From positions 23,084-87,083 of the forward strand of contig JAJEBE010000039.1 of NCBI GenBank assembly GCA_022822545.1: a stretch of 64,000 bases of DNA, read 5' to 3'. The DNA comes from Anaerolineae bacterium. GTDB lineage: Bacteria > Chloroflexota > Anaerolineae > Aggregatilineales > Phototrophicaceae. Every line of letters starts with the position of its first letter. Position 1 is the first letter of the stretch. Both the position numbers and the translations under genes were made by a program. This document shows, piece after piece, positions 24,782 through 33,424 of this stretch. The notes under the pieces are model-generated. The model was not told where the DNA came from and ran no database searches. It saw only the letters and a program-made list of their open reading frames with translations.

Positions 24782-25555
24782 ATGAGCGTCACCCGCGTAC
24801 ACACCGCCCGCGCCCTCGATGAACCTGTGTGCATCTCCCTGGACGAAGCGATTGACATTCTCGAATATGGCGAGATGGATGACGAAGTCGGCTTGATGCG
24901 CTGGGGCTCGAATTATACCTTCCTCGTCAATATCGTCCGCGCCGACATCCGCATCATGGCGATTTACAAACCGCGCAAAGGCGAGCGCCCGCTCTGGGAT
25001 TTCCCCGATGGCACGCTCTGCAATCGGGAAACGGCCGCCTACTTGACATCCAAAGCGCTGGGTTGGGGCCTCGTGCCGCCCACCTTCCTGCGCGCTGGCA
25101 CCCGCGGCATCGGCTCAGTGCAACTCTTCATCGACCACGACCCGGAAGAGCATTATTACACTTTCGACAAATCGTGCTTGAGCTCTCAGCTCGAACGCAT
25201 GGTGATCTTCGACGCCATCGCCAACAATGCCGACCGCAAAGGCGGGCACTGCCTGGTCGATGAGGACCGGCATCTTTGGGGCATCGACCACGGCTTGACC
25301 TTCAACGCCAGCGAGAAACTGCGGACGGTCATTTGGGATTATGCCGGCATGACAATTCCGGCGGCGATCCGGGCTGATCTGGAGATCTTCTGCGGACGCC
25401 TCGCCGATGACCGCGACGCTTACACACGTGACATGCGCGACTTGCTTTCCGGCATTGAACTGCGGATGCTGCGCCTGCGCGTGGAGCGGCTGCTGGAGAC
25501 GGGTCATTTTCCGCTGCCGGGTCCCGGTCCGAATCGGCCTTGGCCGGCGGTGTAG
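24782..25555 (+). CDS. SCO1664-family PI3/4-kinase-like protein
   Basis: 257 residues from ATG 24782. Family features: GSNYTFLV, AIYKPRKGERPLWDFPDGTL (an ATP-lysine region), FDAIANNADRKGGH as catalytic loop (DxxxxN-type, NADRKGGH) and LWGIDHGLTFN as the metal-binding Asp motif. SCO1664 proteins are remote relatives of phosphatidylinositol kinases and are the kinase of the phosphomutase/DUF3090 trio. Substrate unknown. Here it is separated from DUF3090 by Uma2. Confidence 0.88.
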   Translation: MSVTRVHTARALDEPVCISLDEAIDILEYGEMDDEVGLMRWGSNYTFLVNIVRADIRIMAIYKPRKGERPLWDFPDGTLCNRETAAYLTSKALGWGLVPPTFLRAGTRGIGSVQLFIDHDPEEHYYTFDKSCLSSQLERMVIFDAIANNADRKGGHCLVDEDRHLWGIDHGLTFNASEKLRTVIWDYAGMTIPAAIRADLEIFCGRLADDRDAYTRDMRDLLSGIELRMLRLRVERLLETGHFPLPGPGPNRPWPAV

Positions 25556-25566
25556 CAATTTGCCTA

Positions 25567-25575
25567 TGCTATAAT
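25567..25575 (+). promoter_or_regulatory. Extended -10 promoter of the GH5 gene
   Basis: TGCTATAAT, identical to the element at 7021, 36 nt before the GH5 ATG. No convincing -35. Confidence 0.6.
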
Positions 25576-25610
25576 CCCGCCCAACCTTATCCACCAACAG
25601 GAAACTCCAC

Positions 25611-27584
25611 ATGCCCATCACCGCCAAAGGTCGCTGGTTCATCGACGAAACGGGCCGCGCGCGCATCTTGCACGGCGTCAACCTCAGCGGCAGCAGCAAA
25701 GTCCCGGCCGACCCGCCCGGCTTCACTCACCTGCCCGACAGCCTGGACGAAACCCGCGATGTCAGCTTCATCGGCCGCCCCTTCCCGCTGGACGAAGCCG
25801 ATGAGCACTTCGCCCGTTTGAAACATTGGGGGCTGGACTTTCTGCGTTTCATCGTCACCTGGGAAGCGATCGAGCACGCCGGCCCCGGCGCATACGACGA
25901 AGACTACCTCGATTACCTCGAAGCGGTGCTGGAAAAGGCGCTGGAATACGATATCCACCTCTTCATCGATCCGCACCAGGATGTCTGGAGTCGCTTCGCC
26001 GGCGGCGATGGCGCGCCCGCCTGGACCCTTGAGGCGGCCGGCATGGATGTCGCCAAGCTGCACGAGACCGGCGCCGCCCTGCTGCATCAACGGCACGGGG
26101 ATGATTTCCCGCAGTTGATGTGGGCGAACAACTATTATCGCTTCGCCGCTTTCACCATGTTCACGCTCTTCTTCGGCGGCGAGACCTTCGCGCCCAACCT
26201 GCGCATCGACGGGCGCAACATCCAGGATTACCTGCAGGATCATTATGTCAAAGCCTATGCCCATGTCGCGCGGCGCATCGGCCACCTGCCCAATATCGTC
26301 GGTTTCGGCACGATGAACGAGCCGCATTTCGGTTTGATCGGCGTGCCAGATCTGCGCAGCCACGGTCACCTCCTCTTCCAGCGCGGGGTGATGCCGACGC
26401 CGGCCCAAGCCATCTTCCTCGCCAACGGCTTCGCCCAGGAGTGCCCGGATTTCGGCTCGCCCTTGCCCAGCTTCCCGCCCAGGCAGACGACCAAAACACG
26501 GCTTGATCCGGGTGGCGCGACTGTCTGGCGCGATGGCTGCGGCGATGTCTGGCGCGCGCATGGCGTCTGGGATGTCGCGGACGATGGCGAGCCGCGTTTG
26601 CTGCGCCCGGCCCATTTCGCCCGCGGAAACTTCGCGGGTGATTTCCTCAAACCCTTTACCGAGCGCTTCGCCGCCGGCATCCACGTCGTTATGCCCGAGG
26701 CGCATATCTTCGTCGAAGCCGAGCCATTCATGCCGCCGCCCAAATATGAGACGGCGGACAAGCTGGTCTACGCGCCGCACTTCTACGATGGCATCACTCT
26801 CTTCACGCGCCGCTTTCATCCCCAGCTCAATTTCGACTTTGCCACCATGCGTCCGCTCATCGGCGAGGCATCCATCCGCCGCTATTTCAGCCGGCAATTC
26901 GGCAACTTCCGCCGCTATGCCGATGAGGCGATGGGCGCCGTGCCGATTGTGGTCGGCGAGTTCGGCATCCCCTTCGATATGAATGGCGCCGCCGCTTATC
27001 ACACCGGCGACTTCACCCGGCAGACGCAAGCGCTTGATTACAACCTGCGCGCCCTCGATGACAATCTGCTGAGCTACACCCTCTGGAATTACAGTCCCGA
27101 TAACAGCAACGCCCACGGCGACCTGTGGAACAACGAAGACCTCTCCATCTTCAGCCGCGACCAGCAAAGCAACCCAGCCGACCTTGATTCCGGCGGGCGC
27201 GCTTTGTCGGCAGTTGCCCGCCCCTATGCGCGCAAGATCGCCGGCGAGCCGCTGAGCATGCGCTTCGACATGGCGCGCGGGGCCTTCACATTCAGCTTCC
27301 GCCACGACAGCGCGCTGACCAAACCCACCGAGATCTTCGTGCCCAATTCGCAATACCCCGAGGGTTATGAGGTCACGGTCAGCGATGGCGAGTTCGAGAT
27401 CCAGCGCGAGGAGCAGTTGCTGATCTATCGTCATAGCGACGCGGACAAGCCGCATACGATCCGCATCGCGTCGAAAACAGCGCCGCCGGCTGAGCTTTCG
27501 CCGCAGGACAAGTGGATGATAGTTGGACTCGTCGTGTTTCTCCTGCTGTATCTGCTGGGGCGGGGCAGGAGGAAGCGGAAGTGA
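25611..27584 (+). CDS. GH5 glycoside hydrolase with a C-terminal membrane anchor
   Basis: 657 residues. A clan GH-A (alpha/beta)8 hydrolase; catalytic acid/base Glu in FGTMNEPHFG (about residue 236) and nucleophile Glu in VVGEFGIPF (about 450). The insertions and the opening FIDETGRARILHGVNLSGSSK fit endoglycoceramidase/sterylglucosidase-like subfamilies (GH5_12 is my best guess). There is no N-terminal signal peptide, but the last 25 residues are a hydrophobic helix followed by GRGRRKRK, so it is probably tail-anchored facing the cytoplasm. A glycolipid substrate would fit that topology (inference). Confidence 0.82.
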   Translation: MPITAKGRWFIDETGRARILHGVNLSGSSKVPADPPGFTHLPDSLDETRDVSFIGRPFPLDEADEHFARLKHWGLDFLRFIVTWEAIEHAGPGAYDEDYLDYLEAVLEKALEYDIHLFIDPHQDVWSRFAGGDGAPAWTLEAAGMDVAKLHETGAALLHQRHGDDFPQLMWANNYYRFAAFTMFTLFFGGETFAPNLRIDGRNIQDYLQDHYVKAYAHVARRIGHLPNIVGFGTMNEPHFGLIGVPDLRSHGHLLFQRGVMPTPAQAIFLANGFAQECPDFGSPLPSFPPRQTTKTRLDPGGATVWRDGCGDVWRAHGVWDVADDGEPRLLRPAHFARGNFAGDFLKPFTERFAAGIHVVMPEAHIFVEAEPFMPPPKYETADKLVYAPHFYDGITLFTRRFHPQLNFDFATMRPLIGEASIRRYFSRQFGNFRRYADEAMGAVPIVVGEFGIPFDMNGAAAYHTGDFTRQTQALDYNLRALDDNLLSYTLWNYSPDNSNAHGDLWNNEDLSIFSRDQQSNPADLDSGGRALSAVARPYARKIAGEPLSMRFDMARGAFTFSFRHDSALTKPTEIFVPNSQYPEGYEVTVSDGEFEIQREEQLLIYRHSDADKPHTIRIASKTAPPAELSPQDKWMIVGLVVFLLLYLLGRGRRKRK

Positions 27585-27631
27585 GATTCTTGGAGACACT
27601 TTATGATTCGACGGCAAGCAGGAGTAATGCT

Positions 27632-28360
27632 ATGCGCCGGTTTTCCACCATAATCTTACTATCGTTCATTATGTTCATCGTTGTCCTCACCACCACCGCC
27701 CAAGACCTCCCAGCCCAGCAAACCATCAACCGCCAAGCCGCCGACAACATATCCCTCGTCGCCGACTTCTACCCCGCCACAGGCGACCCCGCCCCCGTCC
27801 TCCTCCTGCTCCACATGCTCAACAGCAACCGAGGCGCCTGGGAGCCCCTCATCCCCGACCTGCGCGAAGCCGGCTACGCCATTCTCAACATCGACATGCG
27901 CGGCCATGGCGCATCCGGCGGAGACCGCGTCTGGGACTCGACCATCGCTGATATGCAAGGCTGGGTCGACTGGCTGGCAGCCCAAGGCCAGAGCAGCGAA
28001 GCGGGCTTGGCCATCATCGGCGGCAGCATCGGCGCCAACGTCGCTCTCATCAGTTGCGCCGAAACCGAGACTTGCCGCGGCGCGGTCGCCTTATCGCCCG
28101 GTTTGGATTACCGCGGCGTCAAACCCGAGTCGGCGCTGGTCGATGGCCTGGCAGACCGCAGCGCCTTGCTTGTCGCGGCGCAGAATGACAGTAGTAGCTC
28201 GACCGCCATCCGACAGATGTTTTTGAATGCCAAGGGAGATGTGACCGCCCGCCTCTATCCCGGCCGGGCGCATGGCACGCGCCTCTTCGATTCCGAATAC
28301 GACAGCGTAAGCGGCTTGATCCTCGCCTGGTTGGCGGAGACCTTCGGCGAGGACGAATAA
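27632..28360 (+). CDS. Secreted alpha/beta hydrolase
   Basis: 242 residues from ATG 27632; the earlier start at 27512 lies inside the GH5 gene. Residues 1-23 form a signal peptide (IILLSFIMFIVVLTTTAQ). The alpha/beta-hydrolase core is clear: LLLHMLNSNRGAW oxyanion region, nucleophile Ser in GGSIGANVA, VAAQND for the acid region, and the His in RAHGTRLF. Likely an esterase or acyl hydrolase acting outside the cytoplasmic membrane; substrate unknown. Confidence 0.85.
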   Translation: MRRFSTIILLSFIMFIVVLTTTAQDLPAQQTINRQAADNISLVADFYPATGDPAPVLLLLHMLNSNRGAWEPLIPDLREAGYAILNIDMRGHGASGGDRVWDSTIADMQGWVDWLAAQGQSSEAGLAIIGGSIGANVALISCAETETCRGAVALSPGLDYRGVKPESALVDGLADRSALLVAAQNDSSSSTAIRQMFLNAKGDVTARLYPGRAHGTRLFDSEYDSVSGLILAWLAETFGEDE

Positions 28361-28370
28361 ACCTTGCGCT

Positions 28371-28405
28371 CTCTCTGTGCGTTCAGTGCCCTCCGTGGTT
28401 AAAAT
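28371..28405. repeat. Divergent copy of the ACCACAGAG/GCAGAG dispersed motif
   Basis: CTCTCTGTGCG..CAGTGCCCTCCGTGGTTAAA has the same word order as the reverse complement of the 58126 copy. It lies between the hydrolase and nitroreductase genes. Confidence 0.5.
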
Positions 28406-28473
28406 ACCTGTGACATTTCCGCCAGACTCACAGACGGCAAACGAACCAAGAGATTCTGCCGAAAGGAAGCCGC

Positions 28474-29121
28474 ATGAACTTCGACCTAGCATCAGTGGAC
28501 TACATCCTGGAAACGACCCGCAGCGTCCGCCAGCGCCTCGACTTGACCCGCCCGGTCGAGCGCGGCGCCATCGAGCGCTGCCTCGAAATCGCCATTCAGG
28601 CGCCCACCGGCAGCAATCAACAAGGCTGGAAGTGGCTGGTCCTCACCGATGCCGAAAAGAAAGCGCAAATCGGCGAATATTACAAGCAATCCTGGTACGA
28701 ATACGCCGCCGTCGCCAGCCGCTCGGACGTACAATCCTTGGAACCCAGCGCCCAAATGAAGCGTGTCATCAACTCGGCGCGCTACCTGGCCGACCACATG
28801 GGCGAAGCGCCAATGATGATCTTCCCCTGCATCCACGGGCGCGCCCGCGATGCCAGCCCAGCCGTGAACGCGGGCCTCTACGGCTCTATCATCCCTGCCG
28901 CCTGGTCGCTGATGCTGGCGCTGCGGGCCCGTGGCATTGGCGCCGCCTGGACGACGCTGCATCTCAGCTACGAGAAAGAATGCAACGAGATCCTCGGCAT
29001 TCCCGCCGATGTGACGACCGCCGCCCTGCTGCCCATCGCCTATTTCAAAGGCGAGACCTTCCAAAAAGCCGACCGCGTCCCGGCCAGCGAACTGACCTAT
29101 TGGGAATCCTGGGGCGCCTAG
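28474..29121 (+). CDS. Nitroreductase-family flavoprotein
   Basis: 215 residues, usual size. The N-terminal TTRSVRQRLDLTRPV is the FMN-phosphate-binding motif, followed by CLEIAIQAPTGSNQQGWKW for FMN and substrate contact; SLMLALRARGIGAAWTT and LPIAYFKG are also typical. It would reduce nitro or quinone-like compounds with NAD(P)H in the cytoplasm. Natural substrate unknown. The end PASELTYWESWGA is typical of environmental members. Confidence 0.9.
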   Translation: MNFDLASVDYILETTRSVRQRLDLTRPVERGAIERCLEIAIQAPTGSNQQGWKWLVLTDAEKKAQIGEYYKQSWYEYAAVASRSDVQSLEPSAQMKRVINSARYLADHMGEAPMMIFPCIHGRARDASPAVNAGLYGSIIPAAWSLMLALRARGIGAAWTTLHLSYEKECNEILGIPADVTTAALLPIAYFKGETFQKADRVPASELTYWESWGA

Positions 29122-29244
29122 ACACTGCTTGTCAGGCGCGGCATAGATGGCGCGCGCCGCTTTCAACCTGCTTGCGCTTGGGCAAATCGGTTGTATAGTA
29201 AGTTTAATGACACAGAGCAGTTCTCCGAACTGGCTGGATGAGTG

Positions 29245-30117
29245 ATGCCCCCTGCTGAGCAAGATGACCCAATTCGGCGATATTACGCGACCGACCGCAA
29301 CCTGCGTATTCTGGAAGAAACTTACGCCAAATACTGTGTGCCGCGCACCGATTTCGCCGCCTGGACGCTCGATACCATCGATTGGACCGGCGACGAGGTC
29401 GTCCTAGATATCGGCGCTGGCATCGGCAGTCACTACTCCCGCCTGATCAAAGCCCAGCCGGAAGTGGAATATTACGCCGTCGACCTCTCGCCGAATCTGC
29501 TCTACAAACATCCCTGCGCCGCCGAACGCCTGGCCTTCGGCGATGCGCTGGTGCTGCCCTATGCCGATGACAGCTTTGATGTGGTGATGGCGAATCATGT
29601 GCTCTACCACTTGGCGGATATTGATACTTGCCTGGCCGAGATCAAGCGCGTGCTCAAGCCGGATGGGCGCGTCCTGGCGAGCACGGACAGCCTGCACACC
29701 ACACCCGAGTTGCAAGTGCTGATCCGCCGCGCCATGGTATTGCTCAGTGAAAACGGGGCGCAGGTGCAGCCGCTCAGCTTGCCTTGCCACGCCTTCGCCC
29801 TGGAAAACGGCACGCGGATCTTGGCGCGACACTTTTACGCCGTCGTCCGCCACGACTTGCCGCGGCAACTGGTCTTCGACGCGGTCGAGCCGGCGCTGGA
29901 ATACCTCGAAAGCATGCGCGACCTGCGCCAGCATGACCTGCCCGACGATGTCAGTTGGGATGACATGATGCTCATCATGCAGCAGCAAATGAGCCAATTG
30001 CTGCAACTGCTGGGCACATTGGAGATTAATATCGCTTGCGGCGCTTTGGTCGCCAGCGATCGCGGCGGTTTCATCAACGAGTTTGTCCAGCGCGATCAAG
30101 CCTCGGTCCCCCAATAG
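29245..30117 (+). CDS. Class I SAM-dependent methyltransferase
   Basis: 290 residues from ATG 29245 (GTG 29242 is an alternative). SAM-binding motif I VVLDIGAGIGSHY (about residues 51-63), acidic residue in YAVDLSPN, then FGDALVLPYADDSFDVVMANHVLYHL and LKPDGRVLAST. This is the UbiE/Methyltransf_11 type. The methyl acceptor cannot be inferred. Followed after 36 nt by a PfkB kinase, so the two may be co-transcribed. Confidence 0.88.
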   Translation: MPPAEQDDPIRRYYATDRNLRILEETYAKYCVPRTDFAAWTLDTIDWTGDEVVLDIGAGIGSHYSRLIKAQPEVEYYAVDLSPNLLYKHPCAAERLAFGDALVLPYADDSFDVVMANHVLYHLADIDTCLAEIKRVLKPDGRVLASTDSLHTTPELQVLIRRAMVLLSENGAQVQPLSLPCHAFALENGTRILARHFYAVVRHDLPRQLVFDAVEPALEYLESMRDLRQHDLPDDVSWDDMMLIMQQQMSQLLQLLGTLEINIACGALVASDRGGFINEFVQRDQASVPQ

Positions 30118-30153
30118 GGCCCTTGCGCATTCACAGCTCACGAGGCCCTGGCC

Positions 30154-31098
30154 ATGTCCGTTCTGTCTTTCGGCGAACTTCTCATAGACTTTGTCGCGCT
30201 TGAGATGGCCGTCGCCGTCGGCGATGCTTCGGGCTTCGTCAAGGCGCCGGGAGGCGCGCCCGCTAATGTCGCGGCAGCGGTCGCGCGCTTGGGTTACCCG
30301 AGCGCCTTCATGGGCCAAGTCGGCGAAGACCCCTTCGGCCGGCATCTGGCCGCTGTCTTGGCGGCGGAGCATGTGAATATCGCTGGCCTGACCTTCTCCC
30401 AAGAAGCGCGCACCGCGCTGGCTTTTGTCTCCAACACCGCCGATGGCGACCGCAGTTTCATGTTCTACCGCCACCCCTCGGCCGATATGCTCATGACCCC
30501 GGCCGATGTCGATACCGCCCTCATCGACGCCTGCGACGCCTTCCATTACGGCAGCATCACCCTCATCCACGAACCGGCCGCGTCGGCGCTGATCATGGCG
30601 CTCGACCATGCCCTGGCCGCGGAGAAATTCATCTCTTACGATCCCAATCTGCGCCTGCCGCTTTGGGAAAACGCGTCGGCGGCGAAAGCCGGCATGTTGC
30701 GCGGACTGGAATACGCCAACCTGCTCAAGATCAGCGAGGAAGAGTTGGAATTCCTGACCGGCGGCGCTGATGTCGCCCCGCTCTGGCGCGACCGCATGGC
30801 GCTCATCTGTGTCACTTACGGCGCAAAAGGCGCGGTCCTTCACACCCGCGACGGCAACCGTATCGAACACGGCGGCTATCCCGTCGCGGCGATCGATACC
30901 ACCGGCGCCGGCGATGCTTTCGTCGCCGCCATGCTCATCGGCATCCTGGAAAACCGCGATGGCTATCGCGACCGACTGCCCGAGATCCTCGATTTCGCCA
31001 ACGCCGTCGGCGCGTTGACCTGCCTGCAGAAAGGCGCGATTCCCGCCTTGCCGACGATGGCGCAGGCGCGCGCCTTCCAGACCGAACGCCGCGCCTAA
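30154..31098 (+). CDS. PfkB-family sugar kinase, probably fructokinase
   Basis: 314 residues with GAGG upstream. The ribokinase fold shows the substrate block LSFGELLIDFVA, the N-terminal signature GGAPANVAAAVARLG, and the C-terminal signature DTTGAGDAFVAAML containing the catalytic Asp and anion hole. Closest in pattern to bacterial fructokinases, which feed fructose into glycolysis; 2-keto-3-deoxygluconate kinase is the main alternative. Confidence 0.9.
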   Translation: MSVLSFGELLIDFVALEMAVAVGDASGFVKAPGGAPANVAAAVARLGYPSAFMGQVGEDPFGRHLAAVLAAEHVNIAGLTFSQEARTALAFVSNTADGDRSFMFYRHPSADMLMTPADVDTALIDACDAFHYGSITLIHEPAASALIMALDHALAAEKFISYDPNLRLPLWENASAAKAGMLRGLEYANLLKISEEELEFLTGGADVAPLWRDRMALICVTYGAKGAVLHTRDGNRIEHGGYPVAAIDTTGAGDAFVAAMLIGILENRDGYRDRLPEILDFANAVGALTCLQKGAIPALPTMAQARAFQTERRA

Positions 31099-31540
31099 TG
31101 GCCGCCCGCGCAGCGCGAATCTTCCACCAATCGAGACATGTAGGGGCAATCTGTCAGGTCGTCCGCCTAGTCAACTCGGCCCGCCCGCTCGAGCCGAACG
31201 CACCCCGGCGCGCAATGCCCGCGAGTTTCGACAGGCGAGGCCGCTTTGAGAACATTTGGTCTAGCTTCCGCCTCCAACCTGTGTTACACTGATCGTAGAG
31301 TTCGCCGCTTAACAACCAAATCCACCGCCATTGGCACAGAATTTATTTTCCCGCGCAAACGCAGATCGCGCCCTCAATCCGCCCCAATCCCCGCCGTCAC
31401 TGCCCTTGACACTTTGCACAACGCCAGAATTCATTTGCCCAATCCGTGCATATCCGCGCCAACCTCACCCCAAAGAATTCGGCGAACATGGCGGGAAAGC
31501 AAAAATGCCTATGCCTTCGCGGTGAATCAAAGGACTTGCC
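31099..31540. other. 442-bp intergenic region upstream of the sulfatase
   Basis: No credible gene; frames across it read as low-quality translations. At 31140-31168 lies GTAGGGGCAATCTGTCAGGT followed by CGTCCGCC, a degraded member of the dispersed repeat, with a close relative at 36866. TGTTACACT at 31282-31290 could be an extended -10 element, though 250 nt from the sulfatase start. Confidence 0.5.
31140..31179 (+). repeat. Degraded GTAGGGGCGAC-family intergenic repeat
   Basis: It starts GTAGGGGCAATC and continues TGTCAGGTCGTCCGCCTAG then TCAACTCGG. The second part nearly repeats 36871-36896 (TGTCAGGTCGATCGCCTAAG then TCATCGG). The right end of the family is missing. Confidence 0.5.
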
Positions 31541-33100
31541 ATGCCCCAACCAAACATCATCCTCATCCTCGCCGACGATATGGGCTACTCCGATATCGGC
31601 TGCTACGGTTCGGAGATCGCCACGCCCAATCTTGATCGTCTCGCCGCTTCCGGCGCCCGCTTCTCCCAGATGTACAGCTTCGCCCGCTGCTGCCCGTCCC
31701 GCGCCGCCTTGCTCACCGGCTTGCATCCGCAGCAAGCTGGCGTCGGCCACATGGTGGCGAATCGCGGCAGTCGCGCTTATCAAGGCTACCTGCGCGATGA
31801 TGCCGTCACCATCGCCGAGGTGCTAAAAGGCGCCGGCTATCAGACGCTGATGAGCGGCAAGTGGCATGTGGGCGGCGAACTGCTGGGCTTGAATGCGGCG
31901 GATTGGCGGCCCGGCTCGCCTGGTTATCCCACCCCGCTGACCCGCGGCTTCGACCGCTTCTACGGCACGCTGGTGGGCGCGGGCAGCTTCTTCTATCCGC
32001 GCGCGCTGACGGAAGACGGAGAAATCCTCAGCGAGTATCCCGATGATTTCTATTACACCGATGCTATCAGCGACAAAGCGGTCGACATGATCAACGACGC
32101 GCATGACGCTGGCGCGCCTTTCTTCCTGCATGTCGCCTACACCGCGCCGCACTGGCCCCTGCACGCCCGCCCCGAAGATATCGCTAAATACGAAGGCAAG
32201 TACCGCGTCGGTTGGGATGCGCTGCGTCAACAGCGTCACGAAGAATTAAACAGCCTGGGCCTGCTTGATCCCGCCTGGCGCATCTCCCCGCGCGATGCTG
32301 ACAGCCATCCCTGGGCGGCAAATGCGCAGCCGGATTGGGAAGACCTGCGCATGGCTGCCTACGCCGCCATGATCGACCGCATGGATCAGGGCATCGGACG
32401 GATCGTCTCCCGGCTGGAGGCCTTGGGCATCCTGGACGAGACCATGATTGTCTTCCTCTCCGATAATGGCGGCTGCGCCGAATTCCTGGCTGAGGACGGT
32501 CATGTCAATCGAACTATTGCGGATCTGCCTGATGGCCGGCCCGTGCGGGTCGGCAACCGCGTCGATCTGGCGCCGGGACCAGCCGATACCTACATGAGCT
32601 ACGACTTGCCCTGGGCCAACGCCTCCAATTCACCCTTTCGCCTCTACAAGCATTGGGTGCACGAGGGTGGCATCTCCTCGCCCTGTGTCCTGCATTATCC
32701 GGCGCTGATCAATGAGCCGACCATCATTCACAGCCCGATTCAGTTCATCGATATCATGCCCGCTTTCGCAGAGTTGGCGGCGGCGCGCTACCCCCGCGAA
32801 TTCAACGGGAAGCGCATTCAGCCGGTCGAAGGCGAGAGCTTCCTGCCCGCTTTGACCGACGCGAACTGGCGCCGGCAGAATCCACTTTACTGGGAGCACG
32901 AAGGCAACCGCGCGGTCCGCATCGGCGACTGGAAGCTCGTGAGCAAGCACCCCGGCGATTGGGAACTTTACAATATGATCGACGATCGCACCGAGCTCAA
33001 CGATCTCAGCGCCAGCGAAGCCGAGCGCGTCCGAACCATGAGCCACCTGTATGACAACTGGGCCGAGCGCTGCGAGGTCCGCCCCTGGCCGCTATCCTGA
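31541..33100 (+). CDS. Type I sulfatase (arylsulfatase family)
   Basis: 519 residues; AAGGA 7 nt before ATG. The N-terminus PNIILILADDMGYSDIG supplies the two Ca-binding Asp. The formylglycine motif C-x-P-S-R occurs as RCCPSRAALLTG (about residue 49, first Cys converted), followed by GKWHVGG and DNGGCAEF with further metal ligands. No signal peptide is seen, so localisation is unclear. Maturation needs a formylglycine-generating enzyme, which is not encoded here. Probably removes sulfate from a carbohydrate; exact substrate unknown. Confidence 0.93.
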   Translation: MPQPNIILILADDMGYSDIGCYGSEIATPNLDRLAASGARFSQMYSFARCCPSRAALLTGLHPQQAGVGHMVANRGSRAYQGYLRDDAVTIAEVLKGAGYQTLMSGKWHVGGELLGLNAADWRPGSPGYPTPLTRGFDRFYGTLVGAGSFFYPRALTEDGEILSEYPDDFYYTDAISDKAVDMINDAHDAGAPFFLHVAYTAPHWPLHARPEDIAKYEGKYRVGWDALRQQRHEELNSLGLLDPAWRISPRDADSHPWAANAQPDWEDLRMAAYAAMIDRMDQGIGRIVSRLEALGILDETMIVFLSDNGGCAEFLAEDGHVNRTIADLPDGRPVRVGNRVDLAPGPADTYMSYDLPWANASNSPFRLYKHWVHEGGISSPCVLHYPALINEPTIIHSPIQFIDIMPAFAELAAARYPREFNGKRIQPVEGESFLPALTDANWRRQNPLYWEHEGNRAVRIGDWKLVSKHPGDWELYNMIDDRTELNDLSASEAERVRTMSHLYDNWAERCEVRPWPLS

Positions 33101-33164
33101 ATCTTGGCCAGAGGGGCAGAAGTAAGCGCAAGTAAGTCATGCGAAATTGAGCATAAGGTCGATA

Positions 33165-33234
33165 TGTAGGGGCGACACTGTGCGTCGCCCGAAAATCCAC
33201 GCTTGTGCCGGCGGGCGACCGAATCGCCCCTACA
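33165..33234. repeat. 70-bp nested palindromic repeat with perfect 11-bp ends
   Basis: The ends TGTAGGGGCGA (33165-33175) and TCGCCCCTACA (33224-33234) are perfect inverted repeats. Inside are GTCGCCCG (33184-33191) and CGGGCGAC (33212-33219), so the element folds as a two-tier hairpin. It is the most complete copy of a family found at six or more intergenic places. No coding potential; REP- or MITE-like. Confidence 0.85.
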
Positions 33235-33424
33235 CGATCTTACTTGAATGTTGCATTACTTTCTTGGAGTTACTGAGATATCGCCCGCATTCATTCATGG
33301 GCAATGTTATAGCCTTCTTCCAAATCCCGTTAAGACAAGACGCCAGCGGCGGACGCGCTTGCCTGAATGTAGTATTATGTTAATATCGCTCTCAGATTTT
33401 ACGCCTTGAGCGGAGGGTAATAGC

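Noticed and set aside
25587..27617. A 676-codon open frame on the minus strand
   Set aside because: It is antisense to the GH5 gene, whose motifs are clear; the antisense translation has no motif and arises from G+C-biased codon use.
27512..27631. Longer start of the secreted hydrolase
   Set aside because: Lies inside the GH5 gene and would hide a well-formed signal peptide that starts at 27632.
29404..31149. A 581-codon minus-strand frame
   Set aside because: Crosses two well-supported plus-strand genes (methyltransferase and PfkB kinase) on the opposite strand.
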